Origin: FEN-1219 sp963713355
GTDB taxonomy: Bacteria > Pseudomonadota > Gammaproteobacteria > Steroidobacterales > Rariloculaceae
Direction: 5' to 3'
NCBI GenBank assembly: GCA_963713355.1
Contig: CAVQLK010000006.1
Location: 124,001-188,000, forward strand
DNA: 64,000 bases
A program made the position numbers and the translations under genes. Of the stretch, positions 56,689-64,000 are shown piece by piece. How positions within the stretch are numbered: the first letter of the stretch is position 1; every line of letters begins with the position of its first letter. A model generated the notes under the pieces. That model searched no databases. It saw only the letters and a program-made list of their open reading frames with translations, and was not told the DNA's origin.

Positions 56689-56788
56689 TGCGCGACAATA
56701 CGCGGCCGAAGCGGGGAAATCCCTCCACGGAGGGATTCCGCACCAGGCTGATGCGGCTGCGGTTCCGCGAAAGCGCTAATGAGTCGGC

Positions 56789-59548
56789 TTACTGCGTGCC
56801 GCCTCCGCCGCTGACGGCCGCGAAATCCCCGCCCTTCATGAACGTCATCTGCGTGACGTCAAGATGGCGGCGCATCGCGTCGCGCACTTGCTCGACGGTC
56901 AGCGCGGCAACCTTCGCCTCGAGCTCGGCGTCCCACGCCATTGTGCGCCCGACGTGCGTCCAGAGCCCGAGCCGGTTCGCCAAGCCGGCGTCCTGCGTGC
57001 GGCTGACCTGTTGTGCTTGCGCCCAGCTCACCTTCGCCGCCGCGAATTCCTCCGCGGTATAGCCCTCACGCAGCACCGCCGCGAGCTCGTCGCGGAACGA
57101 CGCTTCGACCTTGGCGGCGTTCTGCGGCGCCGTGATCGCGTTGACGGTGAACGTCGCGGCATCGCTGCGCGGTGAGGCGTTGAAGCCCGAGCCGACGCCG
57201 TAGCTCAAGCCCTCGCGGCCGCGGATGCGGCCGAAGAGGCGTGACGCGGGTCCGGCGCCCAAGATGTAGTTGCCGAAGACGAGCGCCGCGTAGTCCGCGT
57301 GTGAGTCGCGCATCTGAATCGCCATGCCGCCGAGGATGAACGCGTTCTCCTTGTCCGGGGTATTGAAGTCTTGCGTGACCGGGTCCTTCGCGAGATTCGC
57401 GTACTGGTTCAACATGTCGCTGAACGGCTTCGGGCTTTGCCAGCCGTCGAGCCGGTCGGCGAGCAGGTCGCGGACCGCGCTCGGATCGAAGTCGCCGATG
57501 ACGACGACCTCCGCGTGCGACGCGCCGAAGAAGTCCTCGTGGAAGTCGCGGAGGTTGGCGACGGTCACGCCGTTGACGAACGCCAGCTCCTCATCGACGG
57601 TGAGCACGTAGCGGGGATCGTCGCGCGGGTAGTTGCGCGCCCAGTGGCGGCTGTATGCGCGCGAGACGATCGCTTGCGGCTCGCTGCGCGACGCTTCGAG
57701 ATTCGTGGTGATCTGCTCCTTCAGCGTCGTGAGCTCGGAGTCCGGGAACGCGGGGTCGCGCAGCACCTCGACCGCGAGCGCGAGCACGTCGGGCAGGTTC
57801 TCGCGCGTGCTCTGGATGTTCGCCGAAGCGAGCCCTGGGCCGCCGCCGACGTTGAGCTGGCTCTGCAGGCGCGCGAGCTCGTCCTGGATATCCTGGCGCG
57901 ACTTGTTGCGGGTGCCGCGCATCAGCATCTGCGTGCTAAGCCCCGCGAGCCGGCCCGGCCCGCGCAAGCTACTTTCGTCACCGTAGTTCAGCCGGATCAC
58001 GGCGTTGACGGCGTCGCCGCGCGTCTCCTTCGGCAACATGACGAGCTTGATGCCGCCCGGCAGATCGACGCGGGTGATGCGCGACTCGATGTTCGCGGGA
58101 GTCGGATCGAACGCCTCGCCTTCTGCGCGTACTTCGTCGCCCTTGTAGCCTTCCAGCATCGCCGTCACGTCGGGCCGCGGCGGAATCTCAGCGCGGTCGG
58201 GCTCGCCGGGCATGAACATGCCGACGGTGCGGTTCGATGCCTTGAAATACTTCAGAGCGGCGCTTTGCGTCGCCTCGGCGCTCGCCGTGCGGACCCGATC
58301 ACGATCGAGGAACATCAAGCGCCAGTCGCCGATCGCCGCCCAGTTGCTGAGCTGGATCGCGACGGACTGCGAGTTGTTCATCGCCTGCTCGAACCCCGAC
58401 ATCGCCTGGTTGCGAATGCGCTCGACCTCGTCAGCCGTGATCGGCGTTGCGTGGATATCGTCGATCGTCGCGATCATGGCGGCGCGCGCCGCGTCGAGCG
58501 AGCTGTCCTCGGGCACCATCGCGAAGAAGAGCACCATGCCGGGGTCGCGCTGCTGCAGCGACGTCACGCCGATCTGCGACGCGAGCCCGGTCTCGACGAG
58601 GGCCTTGTAGAGGCGCCCCGAAGGCACGTCGCCCAAGACCTCGGACGCGATTTGCAGCGGCACGAACTCCTCGTGCGCGCCGTCCGGCGCGTGGTAGGCG
58701 GCCATCAGGATCTGCACGTCGCCGACGCGGCGCACGACGACCTCGCGCTCGCCGTCTTGGTTCGGCTCGATGGTGTAGTTGTCGATGAGCTCGCGCTCGG
58801 GACGCGGAATCGCGCCGAAGTACCGGTCGATGAGCTCGAGCGCGCGCTGCTCCTCGAAACGGCCCGCGATGACGAGGACGGCGTTGTCGGGCTGGTAATG
58901 CCGGCGGTAAAACGCCTGCAAGCGCGGAATCGGCACGTTCTCGATGTCGCTGCGGCTGCCGATCGGCGACCTGCCGTAACCGTGCCACAGATAGGCGGCG
59001 GACAGCACGCGCTCGAATAGGACGCCGGTCGGGTCGTTCTCGCCTTGCTCGAACTCGTTGCGGACGACCGTCATCTCGGTGTCGAGGTCGCGTTGCGCCA
59101 CGAACGCGTTGATCATGCGGTCGGATTCGAGATCGAGCGCCCACTCGAGATTCGCCTCGGTCGCGTCGAACGTCTCGAAGTAGTTCGTGCGGTCCCACGA
59201 CGTCGTGCCGTTGAACTGCGCGCCGCGGCTGCGTATCGCCGCGAGAATATCGGGAAATTTCGTCGAGCCCTTGAACAGCATGTGCTCGAGCAGATGCGCC
59301 ATGCCTGTCTCGCCGTTGCTCTCGTCGACGGAGCCGACGAGGTAAGTCATGTTGACGGTGATCGTCGCCTTCGACGGATCGCGGAACAGCAGCACCTGCA
59401 GGCCGTTGTCGAGCTTGTACTCGGCGATGCCCTCGACGGTCGTCACGCGCGTGACGCCTTCGGGCAAGCCCGGCTGGGCGATGACGACGAAGCCGAAGAT
59501 GAGGGCGAGCGTGAGCGCCGAAGCGCGCACGGCGAGCGACAGATTCAT
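56789..59548 (-). CDS. Zinc peptidase of family M16, two-domain
   Basis: 919 residues from ATG 59548, where a signal peptide begins (LAVRASALTLALIFGFVV); a longer open frame to 60055 has no leader character. Inverted zinc motif HLLEH (His85, Glu88, His89), third ligand Glu in the ETEMTVVRNEFEQGE region. The second M16 half (about 500-919) lacks the motif, as normal. Periplasmic processing peptidase; substrates unknown, in relatives peptides or PQQ precursors. Confidence 0.9.
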   Translation of the reverse strand: MNLSLAVRASALTLALIFGFVVIAQPGLPEGVTRVTTVEGIAEYKLDNGLQVLLFRDPSKATITVNMTYLVGSVDESNGETGMAHLLEHMLFKGSTKFPDILAAIRSRGAQFNGTTSWDRTNYFETFDATEANLEWALDLESDRMINAFVAQRDLDTEMTVVRNEFEQGENDPTGVLFERVLSAAYLWHGYGRSPIGSRSDIENVPIPRLQAFYRRHYQPDNAVLVIAGRFEEQRALELIDRYFGAIPRPERELIDNYTIEPNQDGEREVVVRRVGDVQILMAAYHAPDGAHEEFVPLQIASEVLGDVPSGRLYKALVETGLASQIGVTSLQQRDPGMVLFFAMVPEDSSLDAARAAMIATIDDIHATPITADEVERIRNQAMSGFEQAMNNSQSVAIQLSNWAAIGDWRLMFLDRDRVRTASAEATQSAALKYFKASNRTVGMFMPGEPDRAEIPPRPDVTAMLEGYKGDEVRAEGEAFDPTPANIESRITRVDLPGGIKLVMLPKETRGDAVNAVIRLNYGDESSLRGPGRLAGLSTQMLMRGTRNKSRQDIQDELARLQSQLNVGGGPGLASANIQSTRENLPDVLALAVEVLRDPAFPDSELTTLKEQITTNLEASRSEPQAIVSRAYSRHWARNYPRDDPRYVLTVDEELAFVNGVTVANLRDFHEDFFGASHAEVVVIGDFDPSAVRDLLADRLDGWQSPKPFSDMLNQYANLAKDPVTQDFNTPDKENAFILGGMAIQMRDSHADYAALVFGNYILGAGPASRLFGRIRGREGLSYGVGSGFNASPRSDAATFTVNAITAPQNAAKVEASFRDELAAVLREGYTAEEFAAAKVSWAQAQQVSRTQDAGLANRLGLWTHVGRTMAWDAELEAKVAALTVEQVRDAMRRHLDVTQMTFMKGGDFAAVSGGGGTQ

Positions 59549-59801
59549 GGGCAACCCCCGTTGTTTTTGTTCCGCAAACTTACCATGCGGGACGCGACTT
59601 CGACTGCGCCGCGCGAGCGGAAGTTTCGGCTCAGGCGGCGTGCGCCGCCGGTTGCTACGCGGCGAGCCGACCGCCGGGCGTTCGCAACGTCTGCAAGCTA
59701 TTGAGCGGTAAGGGTGTTCGTCGCACTTCCATTGCCGTGACGGACGCGGCAGGACTACGATGCCTAGAAAGGTCGGCGAAAGAGGGCCGAACGGGGGAAT
59801 C

Positions 59802-61145
59802 ATGATTACGATCGACTCGCGTCGATCATCGCGAGGGGCGGCTGTCCTGAGTGGATTGCTGTTGATTGCGGCGGCCGGCTCCGTGAGGGCCGCGGAGCTG
59901 CCGGCGGCGCGCCCCGCCGACGTCGGCTTGTCGGCCGAGCGGCTCGCGCGCCTCGACGCGGCGATGCAGGCTGAGGTCGACGCGGGCCGCAAGGCCGGCA
60001 TCGTCACGCTGATCGCGCGCCGCGGCCGCGTCGCGCATCTCAAAGCGTTCGGCATGGCCGACCGCGAGGCGAACGTCGCGATGCGCGACGACAGTCTGTT
60101 TCGTCTTTACTCGATGACGAAGCCGATCACGAGCGTCGCGCTGCTGATGCTCTACGAGGAAGGCAAGTTCCAGCTTTCCGATCCGCTCGAGAAGTACATT
60201 CCCGCGTTCAAAGGCGTGCAGGTGCTCGCCGGCATGGACGGCGAGCGCATGCGGCTCGAGCCGGCGCGGCGCCCGCCGACGATCCACGACGTGTTCCGTC
60301 ACACAGCCGGGTTCAGCTATGGATTCAATCCGCAAGACCCGATCGATCGCGCGTATGCGCAGAACGGCGTCGACTTCGGCACGGCCACCTCGCTGAAGCA
60401 GCTCGTCGCCGAGAACCTGCCGAAGGTGCCGCTGCTCTACCACCCCGGCGAGCAGTGGGTCTACAGCGTAGCGCACGACGTGCAGGCGTATCTCGTCGAG
60501 CATTTTTCGGGGATGCCGTTCGACGAGTTCTGCCGCACGCGCATTTTCGAGCCGCTCGGCATGACGGACGCGACGTTCGGCGTGCCGAAATCGGTCGTTG
60601 CGCGCTACACCGCCAACTACGCCCCGCGCGAGCAAGGCAACCCCGCGTCGGGGCTCGTGCAGGTGGAGACTCGCGAAGGCGTTGCGCCGGCCGGCGCGCC
60701 GAACGCGAGCCTGATCGCGGGAGGCTACGCACGCTACACGGAAATCCCGTTCGGCGGCCTTGGCTTGTCTTCGACCGCGATGGACTACGCGCTATTCGCA
60801 CAGATGCTGCTAAACGGCGGCGAACTGGACGGCACGCGCATTCTCGGCAAGAAAACCGTCGAGCTCATGACGACGAACCATTTGCAGCCTAACTTTCCCG
60901 GCCCAATGTTTTTTCCGCCGGGCGCGACTGGCATGGGACTTGGAGTGTGGGTATTGCGCGATCCGGCGCTAAACGCGAATCTGGACTCGGCAGGCACGTT
61001 CGGCTGGGCGGGCGGCGCAACGACATGGGCCAGCGTCGATTCCAAAGAAGATCTCGTGCTCCTGATGATGACGCAGCACATGCCGGCGGATGACAATCTC
61101 TTTGGGCGCTTCAGGACGCTTGCCTATCAGGCAATCGTCGACTAA
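59802..61145 (+). CDS. Exported serine hydrolase, class C beta-lactamase/esterase family
   Basis: 447 residues from ATG 59802, with GGGGGAATC upstream; an ATG at 59760 is in frame but adds a polar leader. Signal peptide ends RAAE. SMTK (Ser104-Lys107), Tyr motif in WVYSVAHDVQAYL, and GTFGWAGGA near 410. Paralogue of 50596-51861. Followed 8 bases later by a YtcJ-type amidohydrolase, so both are likely in one unit that degrades an imported or extracellular ester or amide. Confidence 0.85.
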   Translation: MITIDSRRSSRGAAVLSGLLLIAAAGSVRAAELPAARPADVGLSAERLARLDAAMQAEVDAGRKAGIVTLIARRGRVAHLKAFGMADREANVAMRDDSLFRLYSMTKPITSVALLMLYEEGKFQLSDPLEKYIPAFKGVQVLAGMDGERMRLEPARRPPTIHDVFRHTAGFSYGFNPQDPIDRAYAQNGVDFGTATSLKQLVAENLPKVPLLYHPGEQWVYSVAHDVQAYLVEHFSGMPFDEFCRTRIFEPLGMTDATFGVPKSVVARYTANYAPREQGNPASGLVQVETREGVAPAGAPNASLIAGGYARYTEIPFGGLGLSSTAMDYALFAQMLLNGGELDGTRILGKKTVELMTTNHLQPNFPGPMFFPPGATGMGLGVWVLRDPALNANLDSAGTFGWAGGATTWASVDSKEDLVLLMMTQHMPADDNLFGRFRTLAYQAIVD

Positions 61146-61153
61146 AGCGCCGC

Positions 61154-62743
61154 ATGAACGACGCACGGATGGTCGGGCTGTTCGCGACGCTGCTGACATT
61201 TCGCGTCGCGGTGGCACAGCCCGCGGCGGACCTCGCGCTGACGAACGGCAAGATCCTTACCGTCGATGCGGCGTTCACTGTCGCGCAAGCCGTCGCCGTC
61301 GACGACGGCCGCATCGTCGCCGTCGGTTCGAACGAGGACGTGCAGCGTTACGTCGGCGCCGCGACCGAGGCTCGCGACCTGCGCGGCGCAACGGTGATCC
61401 CGGGGCTCATCGACAATCACTTCCACTTCGCGCGCGCAGTTCAGCGCTGGCACTTGCAGGCGCGGCTCGACGGCGTCGACTCGCGCAGCGAGGCGCTGCG
61501 CATCCTGGCGGACAAGGCCGCGGGCTCGCCCGCGGGCCAATGGGTCATGGTGCAGGGCGGCTGGTCGCCGCAGCAGTTCGCCGACACGCCGGGCGGCTTC
61601 ACGCTCGCCGAGCTAGACGAGGCGGCGCCCCGCAATCCGCTGTTCGTGCAGCAGGGGTATTCCGTCGTCTACGCAAATTCGCTGGCACTGCGCGCCGTCG
61701 GTCTCGATCCGAAGGACGGCGCGCAGCGGAGCGCGCAAGGGCTCGCGACGTTCCAGCCACCGTATGGCGCTTTCATCGAGCGAATTCCGCCGACGACGGC
61801 GGAGCAGTTCGAGCGCAACCTCACGGACTTCATGCGCACGCTGAACGGTGTCGGGCTCACGGCCGTCTACAGTCTCGGCCGCGGCCCCGAAGGCGAGTCC
61901 GAGCGGATCGAGGCGCGCGCGCTGTCGACGGACCTGCCGCTGCGGATTTGGGAGACGCTGACGTTCGAGGCCACGGACCCGACTGCAGCCGACGCCGCCG
62001 TCGCGCTGATCGCGCGGAGCTCCCCGAACACGTTCCGCGACGACTTCGGTCTGTTCGGTCTCGGCGAGCACGTCTACTTGCCGTTCTTCGATTTGCCGAA
62101 TCAAAACGGCCCGTGGCCGAAGCCCGTCATGGACGAGTACGAGAAGCTCGCGGCGGCCGCTGCTCGCGGCGGTTGGCATATCCACGAGCACGCGATGACG
62201 AACTTCAGCGTCTCGGACTTGCTCGAGCGGTTCGAGCGCGTGAGCCGCACGCACTCGATTGCGAATCTGCGTTGGACGCTCGCGCACGTCTACGACATCT
62301 CGCCGGCAAACATCGCGCGCGCGAAAGCGCTCGGCGTCACGCTCGGGGTGCACGGCGTCGCGATGCACGGCGGCGTCAAGATGCCGCTGCGCGCCATTCA
62401 GGATAGCGGCATCGTCTGGGGCCTTGGCACCGACGCGACGATCGTTTCGCATTACCAGCCATTCGTGACGCTCGGCTGGGTCGTCAGCGGCCTCGATCTC
62501 GCGGGCCGCCGTGTGCTCGACGAGACCGTCACGCGCGAAGAAGCGCTCGTTGCCCACACGCGCTCGAACGCGTACCTGTTTTTCCAGGAGGATGCGCTCG
62601 GCTCGCTCGAAGTCGGCAAGCTCGCCGATCTTGTCGTGCTCGACCGCGATTACTTGACCGTTCCTGCCGGCGAGATCAAAGACATCCGCTCGGTGCTGAC
62701 GTTGGTCGGCGGGCGCGTAATGTTCGCTCGGGAAGGGCAATGA
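61154..62743 (+). CDS. YtcJ-like amidohydrolase, exported
   Basis: 529 residues. Signal peptide ends AVAQ (residue 22). Amidohydrolase 3 layout: ADLALTNGKILTVD, PGLIDNHFHF (His89, His91), then GGWHIHEHAMT and GTDATIVSHYQP with the later metal and catalytic residues. The family is imidase/formamidase-like with unknown natural substrates. 8 bases after the serine hydrolase and overlapping the acyltransferase by 4, so the three genes are one operon. Confidence 0.85.
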   Translation: MNDARMVGLFATLLTFRVAVAQPAADLALTNGKILTVDAAFTVAQAVAVDDGRIVAVGSNEDVQRYVGAATEARDLRGATVIPGLIDNHFHFARAVQRWHLQARLDGVDSRSEALRILADKAAGSPAGQWVMVQGGWSPQQFADTPGGFTLAELDEAAPRNPLFVQQGYSVVYANSLALRAVGLDPKDGAQRSAQGLATFQPPYGAFIERIPPTTAEQFERNLTDFMRTLNGVGLTAVYSLGRGPEGESERIEARALSTDLPLRIWETLTFEATDPTAADAAVALIARSSPNTFRDDFGLFGLGEHVYLPFFDLPNQNGPWPKPVMDEYEKLAAAAARGGWHIHEHAMTNFSVSDLLERFERVSRTHSIANLRWTLAHVYDISPANIARAKALGVTLGVHGVAMHGGVKMPLRAIQDSGIVWGLGTDATIVSHYQPFVTLGWVVSGLDLAGRRVLDETVTREEALVAHTRSNAYLFFQEDALGSLEVGKLADLVVLDRDYLTVPAGEIKDIRSVLTLVGGRVMFAREGQ

Positions 62744-63777
62744 GACGGCCCGGGCGGCTCCGCGACAAGCAGGTCGAAATCGACGAGTCGGGGCGCGCGC
62801 CGTCCGATCAACCGCGAAGGACGCGAGCCGACGTCAAAGCGCTACGCGAGGCCTCACCCGACGTCGTCTTCGCGAGCTGCCGCTCGCCGCGCTATTGGCC
62901 CGTGTGGCTATTTGCATTCTGGTTGCGCTTCACGGCCGCGCTGCCGCGGCGTATCGGCCTCACGCTGCACAAGCTGCTGGGGCGCCTCGGCGGTGTGCTC
63001 TCGCCGCGGCGCCGGCGCATCGTGCGTCGCAATCTCGAGGTCTGCTTTCCCGAGCTCGATGCCGGCAGGGTCCGGTCGATCGTGAGGGGGCACTTCGCCA
63101 ACGCGGGCGCGTTCTTCTCGGAGCTCGCGCTGGCGTGGTACGGCTCGCCGCAGCGGCGGGCGCCTCTCTATCGCATCGAAGGCATCGAGCATCTGCGCGA
63201 GGCCGTCGCGCGCGGCAAGGGCGTGTTGCTGTATTCCGGGCATTTCACGGCGATGGAGATTTGCGCGCCCGCGCTGAAGCCGCTCGTGCCGCTGTACGCC
63301 TTCATGTTTCGGCCGCGGCGCAACCCTCTCATGAACGCGTTGCAGAACCGCGGCCGCGGCCGCTATGCGCACGTCTCCGTGACCAACGACGACGTGCGCG
63401 AGATGCTTGCGCTGCTCGCGCGCAACGCCGTCGTTTGGTATTCGCCCGATCAAGCGCGCATCGACAACGGCGAGCTCGTGCCGTTTTTCTCGCAGCCGGC
63501 GATGACGAGCACGGCCGCGAGCCGCCTCGCGCGCCTCAGCGGGGCGGCGATCGTCCCGCTGTTCTATCAGCGCTTGCCCGGCGACTCCGGCTACCTGCTG
63601 CGCTTTCATGCGCCGCTTCCGGGGATTCCGAGCCGCGATGCCGTCGCCGACACTGCGAAGCTCACGGCGGTGCTCGAGGGCTTCATCCGCGAGTGCCCCG
63701 AGCAATACTTCTGGATGCACCGGAAGTTCAAGAATCGGCCGGGTATGGCCGACGCGTATCGCGACGTCGGAAGCTGA
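62740..63777 (+). CDS. LpxL/HtrB-family acyltransferase
   Basis: 345 residues; ATG overlaps the upstream stop (ATGA). A basic N-terminal stretch of about 50 residues, unusual for the family, precedes a hydrophobic helix and the acyltransferase core with SGHFTAMEI (His168-x4-Glu173), MFRPRRNPLM and the later WYSPDQ and FFMHRKFK-type ending (YFWMHRKFKNRP). Adds a secondary acyl chain to lipid A at the inner membrane or a related lipid. The operon link to hydrolases is odd. Confidence 0.8.
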   Translation: MRRPGRLRDKQVEIDESGRAPSDQPRRTRADVKALREASPDVVFASCRSPRYWPVWLFAFWLRFTAALPRRIGLTLHKLLGRLGGVLSPRRRRIVRRNLEVCFPELDAGRVRSIVRGHFANAGAFFSELALAWYGSPQRRAPLYRIEGIEHLREAVARGKGVLLYSGHFTAMEICAPALKPLVPLYAFMFRPRRNPLMNALQNRGRGRYAHVSVTNDDVREMLALLARNAVVWYSPDQARIDNGELVPFFSQPAMTSTAASRLARLSGAAIVPLFYQRLPGDSGYLLRFHAPLPGIPSRDAVADTAKLTAVLEGFIRECPEQYFWMHRKFKNRPGMADAYRDVGS

Positions 63778-63859
63778 CGTCGCGCCGGGCGATTGCGCTC
63801 GCCGCGGAAACACACCATTCTCGCCGTCTCATGACACCCTATTCGGGAGGAGGACGCTC

Positions 63860-64000
63860 ATGCGACTGAGACAGATAGCGGCACTGGCGATTCTCGCGAC
63901 GTTTTGCGGCCCGGCATTTGGCCAAGGCGGGGGCGGGGGTGGCGGAGGCTTCCGATTGCCGCCGTTGCTCATGGAGAGCACGGCGTTCGAGGACGGCGGG
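63860..64000 (+). CDS. Exported protein, N-terminal part only
   Basis: 47 codons to the window edge, from ATG 63860 with GGGAGGAGG ahead. A signal peptide (LAILATFCGPAFGQ) is followed by a run of eight Gly and FRLPPLLMESTAFEDGG. The Gly run and style recall the large exported protein at 42929. Nothing more can be said. Confidence 0.6.
   Translation, partial: MRLRQIAALAILATFCGPAFGQGGGGGGGGFRLPPLLMESTAFEDGG

Noticed and set aside
57371..59020. 549-codon plus-strand frame across the M16 peptidase
   Set aside because: Shadow of the conserved peptidase; no ribosome site or domain.
59549..60055. Upstream extension of the M16 peptidase to 60055
   Set aside because: The extra 169 codons are basic, not conserved and precede a clear signal peptide at 59548.

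Overview
The window is GC-rich chromosomal DNA from a Gram-negative bacterium. Outer-membrane porins and barrels, lipoproteins, an LpxL-type acyltransferase, SoxCD, a BPSS1780-type membrane protein, a YjjP/YjjB pair and a BigR-type persulfide switch point to a proteobacterium. I favour a gammaproteobacterium of the Steroidobacterales/Nevskiales kind, probably uncultured; this placement is inference from protein style, with no 16S or marker phylogeny.

Layout. 0-0.7 kb: end of a sulfur-oxidation (sox) cluster, soxC tail and soxD. 0.7-7 kb: two small membrane proteins, then ABC exporter, metallo-beta-lactamase-fold hydrolase, PQQ-type sugar dehydrogenase, membrane protein and small c-type cytochrome, nearly all broken by single-base frameshifts as read. 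7.2-12.4 kb: DcaP-like porin, aspartase WITH a signal peptide, type II asparaginase, OprP-like porin. 12.4-15.1 kb: rhodanese and ArsR/BigR regulator divergent from a persulfide-dioxygenase-type hydrolase and a TauE/SafE exporter, with a palindrome over the -10. 15.1-17.8 kb: cytochrome c-prime-like protein, its partner, ferric-reductase-like membrane protein, triple helix-hairpin-helix secreted protein. 17.9-22.4 kb: YjjP/YjjB-type exporter, porin, secreted glutaminase, outer-membrane barrel. 22.4-25.1 kb: amidohydrolase, barrel, GST-like protein. 25.25-26.9 kb: tRNA-Met(CAT) with a decayed island (integrase and IS21 scraps, BrnT-type toxin-antitoxin) and a partial tRNA copy. 27-32.4 kb: AstE/aspartoacylase-like hydrolase, GCS2 ligase, PEP carboxylase. 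32.5-36.6 kb: gene fragments mixed with an orphan kinase, hemerythrin and cupin. 36.8-42.3 kb: CadC-like sensor/propeller and a GntR(YtrA)-ABC operon with a clear operator. 42.5-49.8 kb: DUF6152 protein and large secreted partner, binding-protein-fused histidine kinase, barrel, dehydrogenase, DUF1800 debris, small lipoprotein. 49.9-64 kb: SYLF protein, two serine hydrolases, tannase-like esterase, double OsmC, MsbA-like exporter, M16 peptidase, YtcJ-like amidohydrolase, LpxL-like acyltransferase and a cut-off gene.

How it fits together. The most coherent theme is envelope catabolism of acidic amino acids and their amides: porins plus exported asparaginase, aspartase and glutaminase would turn Asn to Asp to fumarate, and Gln to Glu, outside the inner membrane, releasing ammonia; a C4-dicarboxylate exporter-type pair lies between the two clusters. 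The second theme is reduced-sulfur handling (SoxCD, BigR, rhodanese, persulfide dioxygenase type, sulfite exporter type). About 17 apparent frameshifts, mostly +1 and concentrated at 1.5-8 kb, look more like sequence errors than gene death; the fragments at 25.5-26, 32.5-33.3, 35.5-36 and 49.2-49.6 kb look like real decay.
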